This document shows, one piece after another, positions 1-7,324 of a stretch of DNA of 64,000 nt. The translations under genes were made by a program, and so were the position numbers. Each line of letters opens with the position of its first letter. Positions within the stretch are counted from its first letter, which is position 1. The notes below the pieces were generated by a model. It saw nothing but the letters and a program-made list of their open reading frames with translations, had not been told where the DNA came from and did not search any database. The stretch lies in contig CAZJCK010000005.1 of the NCBI GenBank assembly GCA_964544635.1, forward strand, positions 10,737 to 74,736. The letters run 5' to 3'. Source of the DNA: CAZJCK01 sp964544635. GTDB lineage: Bacteria > Zixibacteria > MSB-5A5 > GN15 > FEB-12.

Positions 1-152
1 TGGATGAGGCCGGCTGTCCGTATTGCATTACCATCGACGGTGACACCCTCGAAGATGACACCATGACCCTGCGCGACCGCGACAGCATGGAACAGACGCG
101 CATGAAACTGCCGGAGCTGGTGAAGTTTCTTGAGGAAAAAGTGTACGGGTAG
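1..152 (+). CDS. glyS: Glycyl-tRNA synthetase, C-terminal end (partial)
   Basis: Only the last 49 codons are present; the gene enters from the left edge, and the reading frame starts at base 3. The end of the protein, with PYCITIDG followed by RDRDSMEQ and a closing ELVKFLEE helix, matches the anticodon-binding domain of the single-chain (alpha2, archaeal/eukaryotic-type) glycine-tRNA ligase, which charges tRNA-Gly in the cytoplasm. The TAG stop at 150-152 is followed about 20 bases later by a strong intrinsic terminator. The assignment rests on motif recall, which is quite specific for this family. Confidence 0.85.
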   Translation, partial: DEAGCPYCITIDGDTLEDDTMTLRDRDSMEQTRMKLPELVKFLEEKVYG

Positions 153-173
153 TCGCACTTGGGATAAACGGCA

Positions 174-208
174 CGAAAAAAAGCCCGATTTAATCGGGCT
201 TTTTTCGT
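174..208. terminator. Bidirectional intrinsic terminator
   Basis: A 7-bp stem (GCCCGAT / ATCGGGC) around a short loop is flanked by an A-run on the left and a T-run on the right, so it can end both the glyS transcript (+) and the small gene at 233-490 (-). Confidence 0.85.
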
Positions 209-232
209 GAAACCGTCGGTTGTGCTGTCGGT

Positions 233-490
233 CTACAACGACCAGAATTGCTTTTCGAGCAGGCGGGCGATTGCCGATTTGTCCGGAAACATCGGTCCGT
301 TCTTTCGGCGCGGCTTCTTGCGCCTGTCAGTCAGGGTAAGTCCATTGACCACCACAGTAGGTGATTTCACCGGCTGGGTGGTCTCACGAATCTTGGCGAG
401 GATTCCCCTGTCCTTCACATACTGAGTGACATAATCCCGAAACTCAATATGCCGTGGATCCTGGTCAGAATAGATGATGCCGATATCCAT
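233..490 (-). CDS. Small thioredoxin-fold-like protein, function unknown
   Basis: This 85-residue protein opens with MDIGIIYSDQD, followed by a helix and a SPTVVVNG segment. That segment resembles the cis-proline loop and following strand of thioredoxin/glutaredoxin folds, but there is no CxxC or any cysteine, so redox activity is unlikely. The C-terminal third is basic (RRKKPRRK) and ends in a helix. The start at 490 is chosen because GGAGG lies about 7 bases upstream; an ATG nine codons earlier has no such site. It stands alone and shares the bidirectional terminator with glyS. Fold assignment is inference; function is unknown. Confidence 0.6.
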   Translation of the reverse strand: MDIGIIYSDQDPRHIEFRDYVTQYVKDRGILAKIRETTQPVKSPTVVVNGLTLTDRRKKPRRKNGPMFPDKSAIARLLEKQFWSL

Positions 491-773
491 GTCAGTCCTC
501 CATTCCGGTCCGGTCACAACCTGTATACCATCGATTCATCAATCAACATAAACTTTCAATAAATCGGCTGTGCCGGACGATCCTGTCGTTCATTCGACTT
601 AAGCTGTCTTCGGCGGCGAGTAATGGTAAGCTGAGTATCATGACCGATGTCAACTCTTCGTGCAGTCGATAGTGAGGTAGAGAAGCCGCCGAACATTGTT
701 CGACTCTCTTGCTATAACGCCGCAACTCAGGCGAAAGTTTCAGTCGCGTGCGAAAAGTGATGCTACTATGGAA

Positions 774-2918
774 TTATGGCGTCGATGTCGGTGGTTGTGT
801 CGGTGCCGTCGGTGGCGGCTGTGGTGCGCCGTACTGCTGCATCGTCGCCTGGTAGGTTCCAATGACGGTGTTGGTGCGGTGGGGATTGACCGTCATGGCG
901 CGATTGTACAGGGCTTGCGCCTGCATCATGAAGTCCTGGCGCTGATTCGTCAGCCCCAGAATCTGGAAGAACTGACCACAGCGAAGCTGAATACTGAAGT
1001 CGGTCGGGTAGCGGTCGGCCAGTTTGCCGAGGTACTCGACAACTTCAGCCCCACGGTCCTGCTGGTAGAGCATCGTCGCGTACAACGGTCCGGCTATTTT
1101 AGTAACTGGTTCACGCTCTTCAAAGGCATCAATCAACGTAAAAGCACTGTCGGAATTGTTCTGCGTGTACTGCGCGACCGCCAACTCGTAGTACGACGGC
1201 TGGTAAGCATTGGCCCGGGCGTTTTCAAAACGGTCCCAAATCGGATAAATCGCCACTTCTATATCGCGAATCCAGTACGACGCCACCGGTGCGACATCGG
1301 CCAGCAGCGGATAATCACGGGTAGCCAGCTGCCAGTTGTTCGATTCGGCGGCGATATGGGTAATCGGATAGCGATCAAACAGGCTGGTATCAACATTGGC
1401 CACCCCGAACAGGTGGATGAAGGTCGGCAGGTTGTTTTCCAGTCCCATCACCGCAGCGTACGGACCGGAGAGCACAGCATCTTCACCCAGGATCCTTTCT
1501 ACATCAATACTGGCTTCCTTAAGGTTGTAATTTTCAATCCGTGAAATGCTGATCTGCAACATCGATTGTACGCCGATGGCCAGCGCCACCATCACGACCG
1601 CAGCGATTGTCCCCACCCGTCGGCCAATTACGTACTCCTGCTTCTGATTGAACAGCCACCAGGCGGTCGTCAGGGCCAGGGCGACAATAAGGCCGAACCA
1701 GGTCATCTTACCGATCGGCGCCGGCTGTACCCCGAACAAGAACAAGCGCCCGATTATGTTCGCCGACGCTACCCACAGCACCAGCAGTACCGGAATGAAA
1801 GCTGCTGGTCGGGTTGGGCGTTCAAGAGTCCTGTCTTCCCGGGTCAGCCAGTCGAGTAGCGACAGGGCGATGATCAGAATTGCCGGCAACACCGTGAGAA
1901 AGTAGCGGGTGGGTGAGTAATTGAGCGCCATCAAGCCAACCCAGCAGACCACAATCCACCAGAATGCAAAGACCGACGTTCGCGGCAGGTCACGGAGCTT
2001 GCCGCCACGGCCCCAATAGAACGCCAGCAGCGCCGCTGCGATCGCGAGCATAAGAAGCAAATCGGGAGACCGTTCGAATACACGATTGACCACACCATAC
2101 GTGATCAGCTTCTCGACAAAGAGAATTGGCGAGGTCAGGGCTTGCGGAAAGCCGCGTAAGCCGTAGGATTGCTCAGCCACATAGCCAAAGGCCGCCGTCC
2201 AATCGCCCGCATACAGCGCGAGAATCAGCACGACCGACATGACTATGAAACCGGCCACGGTGGCAATCACTTTGCGCCACTTGTCGGGCTGGCTCTCGGT
2301 CAGTACGGCCAGCACGATAACAGGTAAGAGCAAAGCGCCAAAGAGCTTGCCTACCAGCATGGCGGCCGCCGCTACGGCCCCGGCCAGCGCCACACCCGCC
2401 AGGCGTCGCCCCCAGAAAGTGTATACGAGAAATGTCAGGGCGCCGAGGAAGACAACCCCGTTTTCAAGGTAAGAGAGCCGACCATACGTAAACATGATAC
2501 CGTTCAAGCCGAACAAAAGAATGACTGTTGGTACCGTCCAGCTCGAATGCCGGCGCCAGAACACCAGCGCTAAAAGCAGCATGCCGGCGAGCGAGAGGAT
2601 GACGCCGACGGTGTTGGCATTAGCCAGCGACGGTTCGGTGAGTGACATCCAAACATATGCGACCAGCGACGTCAGCGAATGCTGGTATACCGTCCACCTC
2701 GAATAATCGAACGGGTCCCAGTCGTTAAAGAGAATGGCATTGCGGGCATGGTAAACATACTGGGCGGGATCGGTCGACAGCGATTGGCCAAGCCCGACGA
2801 AGTACATGGGCGGATCGACGTCGAGATCGCTTGACCAGAAAATCACGACGCCGATCAGAATGATGCCGGCCAGAAAAAACCATGCCCAGCGGGGAAGTTG
2901 AATGTCCGGTGTTGCCAT
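774..2918 (-). CDS. GT-C-like membrane glycosyltransferase with C-terminal TPR-like region
   Basis: The 714-residue protein has one N-terminal membrane segment, then an exported loop with an acidic DLDVDPP motif, about ten further hydrophobic segments up to residue ~440, and a soluble C-terminal half with repeated helix pairs of TPR character (ALYNRAMTVNP and similar). It ends in a Pro/Thr/Gln-rich tail. This architecture matches PMT/ArnT-type (GT39/GT83) lipid-linked sugar transferases, in which an acidic residue in the first outer loop is catalytic. The sugar and acceptor cannot be told. It lies 6 bases downstream of selD on the same strand and is probably co-transcribed. A related layout is seen in the gene at 15048. 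Confidence 0.65.
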   Translation of the reverse strand: MATPDIQLPRWAWFFLAGIILIGVVIFWSSDLDVDPPMYFVGLGQSLSTDPAQYVYHARNAILFNDWDPFDYSRWTVYQHSLTSLVAYVWMSLTEPSLANANTVGVILSLAGMLLLALVFWRRHSSWTVPTVILLFGLNGIMFTYGRLSYLENGVVFLGALTFLVYTFWGRRLAGVALAGAVAAAAMLVGKLFGALLLPVIVLAVLTESQPDKWRKVIATVAGFIVMSVVLILALYAGDWTAAFGYVAEQSYGLRGFPQALTSPILFVEKLITYGVVNRVFERSPDLLLMLAIAAALLAFYWGRGGKLRDLPRTSVFAFWWIVVCWVGLMALNYSPTRYFLTVLPAILIIALSLLDWLTREDRTLERPTRPAAFIPVLLVLWVASANIIGRLFLFGVQPAPIGKMTWFGLIVALALTTAWWLFNQKQEYVIGRRVGTIAAVVMVALAIGVQSMLQISISRIENYNLKEASIDVERILGEDAVLSGPYAAVMGLENNLPTFIHLFGVANVDTSLFDRYPITHIAAESNNWQLATRDYPLLADVAPVASYWIRDIEVAIYPIWDRFENARANAYQPSYYELAVAQYTQNNSDSAFTLIDAFEEREPVTKIAGPLYATMLYQQDRGAEVVEYLGKLADRYPTDFSIQLRCGQFFQILGLTNQRQDFMMQAQALYNRAMTVNPHRTNTVIGTYQATMQQYGAPQPPPTAPTQPPTSTP

Positions 2919-2924
2919 ATACTC

Positions 2925-3977
2925 TTAATCGACCAGCAACGGAATTTCTCCGGCAGGTTCGACAGTTCCTATCTTTGCAATAAACAGGTTGCGATCTTTT
3001 GCCAGTTGCTCGAGCCGGTCGGTTTGCGCCGATGGCACGGCTATGAACAGGCCGCCCGACGTTTGCGGGTCGAACAGCAGCGGCCGGACCGGCGCATCGA
3101 CTGAATCCGCAATCCGGCACTTGTCCTCAAGATACGCCTCGTTCGACTTCAGCCCGCCCGGTATGGCGCCGGCTCCACCCAGATCAATAGCCTGGGGCAG
3201 GATCGGCAGGGCGGCGGCGTTGATTCTAATAGTCACCCCCGAAGCAGCCGCCATCTCGTGGGCGTGTCCCAACAGGCCGAAACCGGTAATGTCGGTGGCG
3301 GCGTGGGCGCCGACGGCCAGCATCAGCTCAGCGGCATCCCGGTTAAGCATCGCCATCTGTGCCACCACCCGCTCGACCAGGGCATCGTCGACCATCCCTT
3401 TCTTAATGCCGGTGGTGATAATCCCGGTCCCGAGCGGTTTGGTCAGGTAGAGTACGTCGCCCGCCCTGGCGCCATCATTGGTAACTATCTTATCCGGGTG
3501 GATCAGGCCGGTCACTGCCACACCGTACTTGAGCTCCTGGTCCTTCACCGAGTGGCCGCCGACCACCACCGCGCCGGCCTCCGATACCTTATCGGCGCCG
3601 CCCCGGAGGATGTCGGTGAGGATTGAGGCAGGGAGGCCCGACGGAAAGCCGACGATATTGAGCGCCGTAATCGGCCGCCCGCCCATGGCATATACATCCG
3701 AAAGTGCGTTGGCCGCGGCGATCTGGCCGAAATAATACGGGTCGTCGACGATCGGCGGAAAAAAGTCGACCGTCTGGACCAGCGCCGTGTCCGCGCTGAT
3801 TCGATAGACCCCGGCATCATCGGCGTGGTTGAAGCCAACCAGCAGATCGGGATGGGTCGATTTCGGAAATGCTTTCAACGCCTCGGCCAGCACCGCCGGC
3901 CCCAGTTTGGAGGCTCAACCGGCACAGGCGACCTCGGCGGTCAGCTTGATGGTGGTCGCTTCACGTTTGTCTGTCAT
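2925..3977 (-). CDS. selD: Selenide, water dikinase (selenophosphate synthetase), selenocysteine-containing
   Basis: SelD makes selenophosphate from selenide and ATP, the selenium donor for selenocysteine and selenouridine synthesis. The reading frame runs from ATG at 3977 through an in-frame TGA at codon 21 (3915-3917) to the stop at 2925, giving 350 residues, normal for the family. The context CAG-U-ASKLGP aligns with the catalytic loop where E. coli SelD has Cys17 and other SelD proteins have Sec; the nucleotide-binding Lys three positions later is present. Downstream come the family segments DDAGVY, DFFPPIVDDP, GGHSVKD, GFGLLGH and FDPQTSGG. A conventional call would start after the TGA at 3893 and lose the active site. 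The GT-C gene follows 6 bases downstream. Confidence 0.92.
3880..3914 (-). promoter_or_regulatory. Candidate bacterial SECIS hairpin of selD
   Basis: Directly after the UGA the mRNA can fold into a stem: GCCTC pairs with GAGGC at the base and GGCC with GGCC near the top, separated by a one-sided bulge, closing a 9-base loop GGCGGTGCT. The position and loop distance fit the bacterial SECIS that recruits SelB, but the fold was made by eye. Confidence 0.5.
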
Positions 3978-4071
3978 AGGTGCTGCTGAAAGTAACACCG
4001 ACCGGCGATTCGTGCAACCGATGAGATGCCTCTCGGGGCAAATACTGGTGGAAAACCGATCGGTTGACGGT

Positions 4072-4100
4072 TTGTACAATCCGGTGGAGATACGTATACT
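4072..4100 (+). promoter_or_regulatory. Sigma70-type promoter of the zinc-ribbon gene
   Basis: TTGTAC (4072-4077), a 17-base spacer and TATACT (4095-4100) precede the ATG at 4124, predicting a leader of about 17 bases that contains the GGGAG ribosome-binding site. Confidence 0.6.
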
Positions 4101-4123
4101 GTGGCACGATAAGGGAGTAACTG

Positions 4124-4435
4124 ATGAATACCGGCTTAATTTGCTGGTCGTGCGGGCGCCCGACCGACATTACCCATAAACCGACCCGCAACGATTACTG
4201 TCCGCACTGCGATGCCGGCCTGCGGACCTGTCGCGGCTGCCGCCATTTCGATCCGACCCGGCGATCGCAGTGCCGGGAGACAATCGACGCACCGGTGCGG
4301 GATAAGGACAAGAACAATTTCTGTGACTGGTTCCAGCCGCGCCAGGCGACCAAGCGGGCCGGCGGCGTCGACACCAGCCACACCGATACCAAAGACGACC
4401 GCAGGCAGCGGTTCGACGACCTTTTCGAGGACTGA
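4124..4435 (+). CDS. Small zinc-ribbon protein, function unknown
   Basis: The 103-residue soluble protein carries four CxxC-type pairs or near pairs: CWSC near the start, CPHC at ~26-29, CRGC at ~35-38, and later single cysteines (QC, FCDW). The first two pairs suit a zinc-ribbon knuckle. The second half is highly charged and ends in FDDLFED. It has its own promoter and is followed by an intrinsic terminator, so it is monocistronic, and is divergent from selD. GGGAG lies before ATG 4124. No enzymatic motif is visible; a protein- or nucleic-acid-binding role is only a guess. Confidence 0.7.
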   Translation: MNTGLICWSCGRPTDITHKPTRNDYCPHCDAGLRTCRGCRHFDPTRRSQCRETIDAPVRDKDKNNFCDWFQPRQATKRAGGVDTSHTDTKDDRRQRFDDLFED

Positions 4436-4448
4436 TTTTCAATGCCAG

Positions 4449-4480
4449 AACCGCCTTTACATGCTGGTGAAGGCGGTTTT
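4449..4480 (+). terminator. Intrinsic terminator after the zinc-ribbon gene
   Basis: Inverted repeat AACCGCCTT / AAGGCGGTT with a 12-base loop followed by a short T-run, 13 bases after the stop codon. Confidence 0.7.
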
Positions 4481-4563
4481 GCTCAATTCGCAAAAAAATC
4501 ACGATTCTGTAGAGATTTTTTTGAAAAAGCGGAACCTTTTTCATCTGGAAGCCGTTTTAGCTA

Positions 4564-4592
4564 TTGACTAACATGGAGAGAGTGGATAAAAT
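4564..4592 (+). promoter_or_regulatory. Strong sigma70-type promoter without a following ORF
   Basis: TTGACT (4564-4569), a 17-base spacer and TAAAAT (4587-4592): one of the best promoter matches in the window. No open reading frame with a ribosome-binding site follows before the terminator at 4653-4693. Confidence 0.6.
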
Positions 4593-4598
4593 AAGTCC

Positions 4599-4693
4599 AC
4601 GACTGGTTAGTCGCTGAAACAGACGCCAACATACCTTGCATATACCTCCCACAAACCAGGGATCCGAGCAATCGAATCCCTGGTTTATTTTTT
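4599..4693 (+). ncRNA. Candidate small RNA between zinc-ribbon gene and lipoprotein gene
   Basis: The interval between the promoter at 4564-4592 and a strong terminator would be transcribed as an RNA of about 95 nt. It has a 5-bp hairpin with GGTT loop right at its 5' end (4600-4613), an unstructured middle, and an 11-bp terminator stem. I do not recognise it as 6S, SRP RNA, RNase P RNA or tmRNA. The prediction rests on signals only. Confidence 0.4.
4653..4693 (+). terminator. Strong intrinsic terminator
   Basis: Perfect 11-bp inverted repeat AAACCAGGGAT / ATCCCTGGTTT with a 12-base loop, followed on the plus strand by ATTTTTT. The minus strand lacks a good T-run, so it mainly serves a plus-strand transcript. 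Confidence 0.8.
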
Positions 4694-4714
4694 GCCTGAA
4701 AATTGATCGGAAGA

Positions 4715-5650
4715 TTACTGCAGGCCGGCCACCCAGCGCGAGAACAGCCGGTGACCGATGTCGCGGCCGGGGCTGATCAGCCCGACCACTTTGCCGCGGA
4801 CCCGCCCGGTAACCACTGCGCCGCGTTCGGGATGTTCGAAGCTGATGCCGGTGCCCGGCTCGAAGCTGAACAGAACAGGCGACTCCGACACCGAGGCCAC
4901 GCGCTCGGCACCCTCGCGCATCGCCGCCATCTTGTTCTTATCCGGATCCTGCATCAGGAACAGCGTGACGGTGTCGCTGCCGACGACATACTTCGAGGAA
5001 TAGACCCGCTCAACTCCCGGAAAGCCAAGATAATCATAGGCTGTAAACTGGTCGGCCGACTGAACCTTGCCGGAGAAGGGGAAGAGGATAAACATGGTCG
5101 GCAGGCCAACCGCGCCGCCGATGGCCATGTCGATAGCCCGCGCCACGCTGTCGATGGCACTGCTGTCGGCGGCAGACTCAGAGTAAATCGTCGCCACATA
5201 GACATCGCGGCTGAATACCAGGCTGTCGCCCCGGCGATACCCCTCGGAGCCGAATTTCACGCCATCGAGAATGTCCGGGCGATTGGCGGCGTAATAGCCA
5301 AAGGCATCGTCGATCGAGGCAAACTGCCGCAGTTGTCCTGCCACACCGGTCTCGCCCACTTCAAACCGTGCCGTCGCCTGGCCGCTGATATTGGCTTTCA
5401 GCAGCGGCGCCACGATGGAGTCACCCATGGCTGCGGCCAGATCGGACGGCCGCTGTACTGATGGCGGCGCGGCCAGGTCAACCCCGAGGCTGTCGGCGGC
5501 CGACTGCAGCACCTGATCTCCCTCGAACATGAGACCGTCGAGCCGTGATGGTTCAGGAATCGTCTCCTTTGGCTCGCTCGAGCAGCCGGATAGAAGAACG
5601 GTCGCGATCACGAGTAAGACTACCGGCGCGACAAGCCGTGGTGTCGTCAT
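4715..5650 (-). CDS. Lipoprotein of the exosortase operon
   Basis: The 311-residue protein has a lipoprotein signal ending LLSGC, so it should be lipid-anchored after processing by signal peptidase II. The mature part contains two related-looking halves and resembles the uncharacterised lipoproteins (DUF6599-like) that are often found near exosortase genes; that family name is from memory and uncertain. The start at 5650 has GAGG 8 bases upstream; earlier in-frame starts overlap the epsI gene. It lies 22 bases downstream of the EpsI-like gene and is the last gene of a three-gene operon with exosortase. A role in exopolysaccharide or surface-protein export is inferred from context only. Confidence 0.65.
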   Translation of the reverse strand: MTTPRLVAPVVLLVIATVLLSGCSSEPKETIPEPSRLDGLMFEGDQVLQSAADSLGVDLAAPPSVQRPSDLAAAMGDSIVAPLLKANISGQATARFEVGETGVAGQLRQFASIDDAFGYYAANRPDILDGVKFGSEGYRRGDSLVFSRDVYVATIYSESAADSSAIDSVARAIDMAIGGAVGLPTMFILFPFSGKVQSADQFTAYDYLGFPGVERVYSSKYVVGSDTVTLFLMQDPDKNKMAAMREGAERVASVSESPVLFSFEPGTGISFEHPERGAVVTGRVRGKVVGLISPGRDIGHRLFSRWVAGLQ

Positions 5651-5672
5651 AGCCAACCTCATTTGCTGCCTG

Positions 5673-6308
5673 TCAGAAAGGCAGAGCTTGTGTGATGTCG
5701 TCGTAGAACTGCTGGATGAAGGCAAACGCATATTCCCGGGCGCGGCTGGTGTTGCCGTTCTCGATCGGCATGGTCACGCGGACAAAGGCGGCATCGGTCG
5801 GGTTGAACAGCAGCGAGCTTTTTGCCAGGTCGATCTTGAGCATATACTCGCTGCGGAGCACGCCACTGCGGGTTTCAAACCAGTAGTGCATCAGCTGGTA
5901 CTCAGCGCCGTCGGAGATCAGCACTTCATTGATCGTCATACTGCCGCCGCCGGGCAGAGGGAGTTCCCTCGGCACCAGGCTTTCAATCCGCCAGCCGCCG
6001 CCGGGCAGGCAGTTCATGGGTGAATGGATCTGGCTGCCGTACTTCTGCGACGAAAAGTACGCCACGAACAACCAGACCGGCGTACCGCCGGGGCCGTAAT
6101 ACAGGCGCAGGGTCGAGGTATCGGCCCGCAGGACATCGTAGCTGGCATCGGAGAAGCGTCGCTCGTCACCGGCGTACGGTCCCTCCAGCAGCGGGATGGC
6201 GGCAAATTGCGGCAAACGACTCGGTTGTACGTCGGCGTATGTCAGCAGATTTCCCAGCACGCCGCTGATGACAATGATAACGGTGGCAATGATCACAGCT
6301 GTCTTCAT
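5673..6308 (-). CDS. epsI: EpsI-family exosortase-associated protein
   Basis: The 211-residue protein has an N-terminal membrane anchor and the motif HSPMNCLPGGGW (residue ~95-106), typical of EpsI domains that accompany exosortases either fused to them or as separate proteins. It overlaps the end of the exosortase gene by 4 bases (ATGA), a sign of coupled translation. EpsI proteins are needed for exopolysaccharide production in some bacteria, and the conserved Cys may act together with the exosortase. In many Proteobacteria the two are one fused protein; here they are split. Confidence 0.85.
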   Translation of the reverse strand: MKTAVIIATVIIVISGVLGNLLTYADVQPSRLPQFAAIPLLEGPYAGDERRFSDASYDVLRADTSTLRLYYGPGGTPVWLFVAYFSSQKYGSQIHSPMNCLPGGGWRIESLVPRELPLPGGGSMTINEVLISDGAEYQLMHYWFETRSGVLRSEYMLKIDLAKSSLLFNPTDAAFVRVTMPIENGNTSRAREYAFAFIQQFYDDITQALPF

Positions 6309-7180
6309 TTGAATATCCGTTTCAATATGGCGCTGAAGATGAACAGGAAGACAAACGCCACCACGAACACGATCAGGCCGAGAATCGAGTGCAGCGGTTC
6401 AGCGGTAACGTCGGTAGTGACCGTATAGGCAATCAGCGCCGTGATAAAGACGCGCACGACGTTCCCCAGGATAGCCAGTGGTATGGTCGAGAGAAACAAC
6501 AGCAGGCGCGGTGTTATGGTGCGCTGGGTCAGGTAGGCATAAAGGGCGCCCAGCGCCAGCAGTGACACCAGCGAGCGGAGACCGGAGCAGGCCTCGGCAA
6601 CCTCCAGGGCGTAGTCCGGCAGGTAGATGATATTGCCCTGTCGTGCCACACTCATACCCAGGCTGTCCAGCAGCACCGTCGAAATCTTGGCGGCAATCAA
6701 CTGCAGCGGCACGGTGGCGCTGTAGTAGACGACGTACGGTACCGGCACCATAAAGACAAGGAAGCCGAACTCGAACCAGGTGGCCTTGATGAACGAACGC
6801 CCGAACAGGTACCAGACCAGGCCGAACAGGGAGACCACGAACGACATGCGCAGGGTAAAGTACTCGGCTGCACCGTTGGCTACGAGGAACATGAGACCGC
6901 CGCCGATCAGCATCAGCAGGCCCCAGCGGTCTCGCGACAGCGGAATAGTCTTGAGCCGGTCTCGTTTTCGCCAGAGCAAAGCGGCCGAGACCACCGGCAC
7001 CAGCAGACCGTGGGAGTAGTTCGGGTCGTTCCACAGATCGTAGAACAGTTCGATCAGGGTCGGCAGATAGACCAGCAGGAGGGCGGCAAACGGAATGGCG
7101 ATCAGCCGCCAGTCGGATGATGGGCTCGAAAGTTGATCTGGTGCAGCCGTGACCGGCTTTTTGGTGGTATCGGATGACAT
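6305..7180 (-). CDS. xrt: Exosortase (archaeosortase/exosortase family transpeptidase)
   Basis: This 291-residue inner-membrane protein has about eight hydrophobic segments and the complete catalytic set of the family: Cys198 in EACSG, Arg243 in NVVRV and His264 in PLHSILG. Exosortases cleave and transfer proteins carrying a C-terminal PEP-CTERM-like signal, usually in species that make exopolysaccharide. It is the first gene of the operon with EpsI and the lipoprotein. The start at 7180 begins a polar N-terminal stretch of about 25 residues before the first helix. No protein with a clear PEP-CTERM tail is encoded in this window. Confidence 0.9.
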   Translation of the reverse strand: MSSDTTKKPVTAAPDQLSSPSSDWRLIAIPFAALLLVYLPTLIELFYDLWNDPNYSHGLLVPVVSAALLWRKRDRLKTIPLSRDRWGLLMLIGGGLMFLVANGAAEYFTLRMSFVVSLFGLVWYLFGRSFIKATWFEFGFLVFMVPVPYVVYYSATVPLQLIAAKISTVLLDSLGMSVARQGNIIYLPDYALEVAEACSGLRSLVSLLALGALYAYLTQRTITPRLLLFLSTIPLAILGNVVRVFITALIAYTVTTDVTAEPLHSILGLIVFVVAFVFLFIFSAILKRIFK

Positions 7181-7324
7181 AGCAGGCTCGTTGTGGGGTT
7201 TTCTCAGTACATCGGTCGGTCTGGTCCGGCAGTTGAGACGGTACCGTCCTGATAATCGCCTTCAACCGTCAAATGGTGAAAGTTAACGTTTTGTCGCGTT
7301 ACCGCCGGACCCTATATTGGCCGA

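Noticed and set aside
207..425. Open frame on the plus strand after the terminator
   Set aside because: Lies opposite the better-supported gene at 233-490, which has a Shine-Dalgarno site.
543..725. 60-codon open frame on the minus strand
   Set aside because: No ribosome-binding site and no protein-like pattern; likely chance.
4653..4693. Part of a tRNA gene (GAATCCC.. near the 3' end)
   Set aside because: The sequence forms a perfect terminator stem; no cloverleaf arms upstream.
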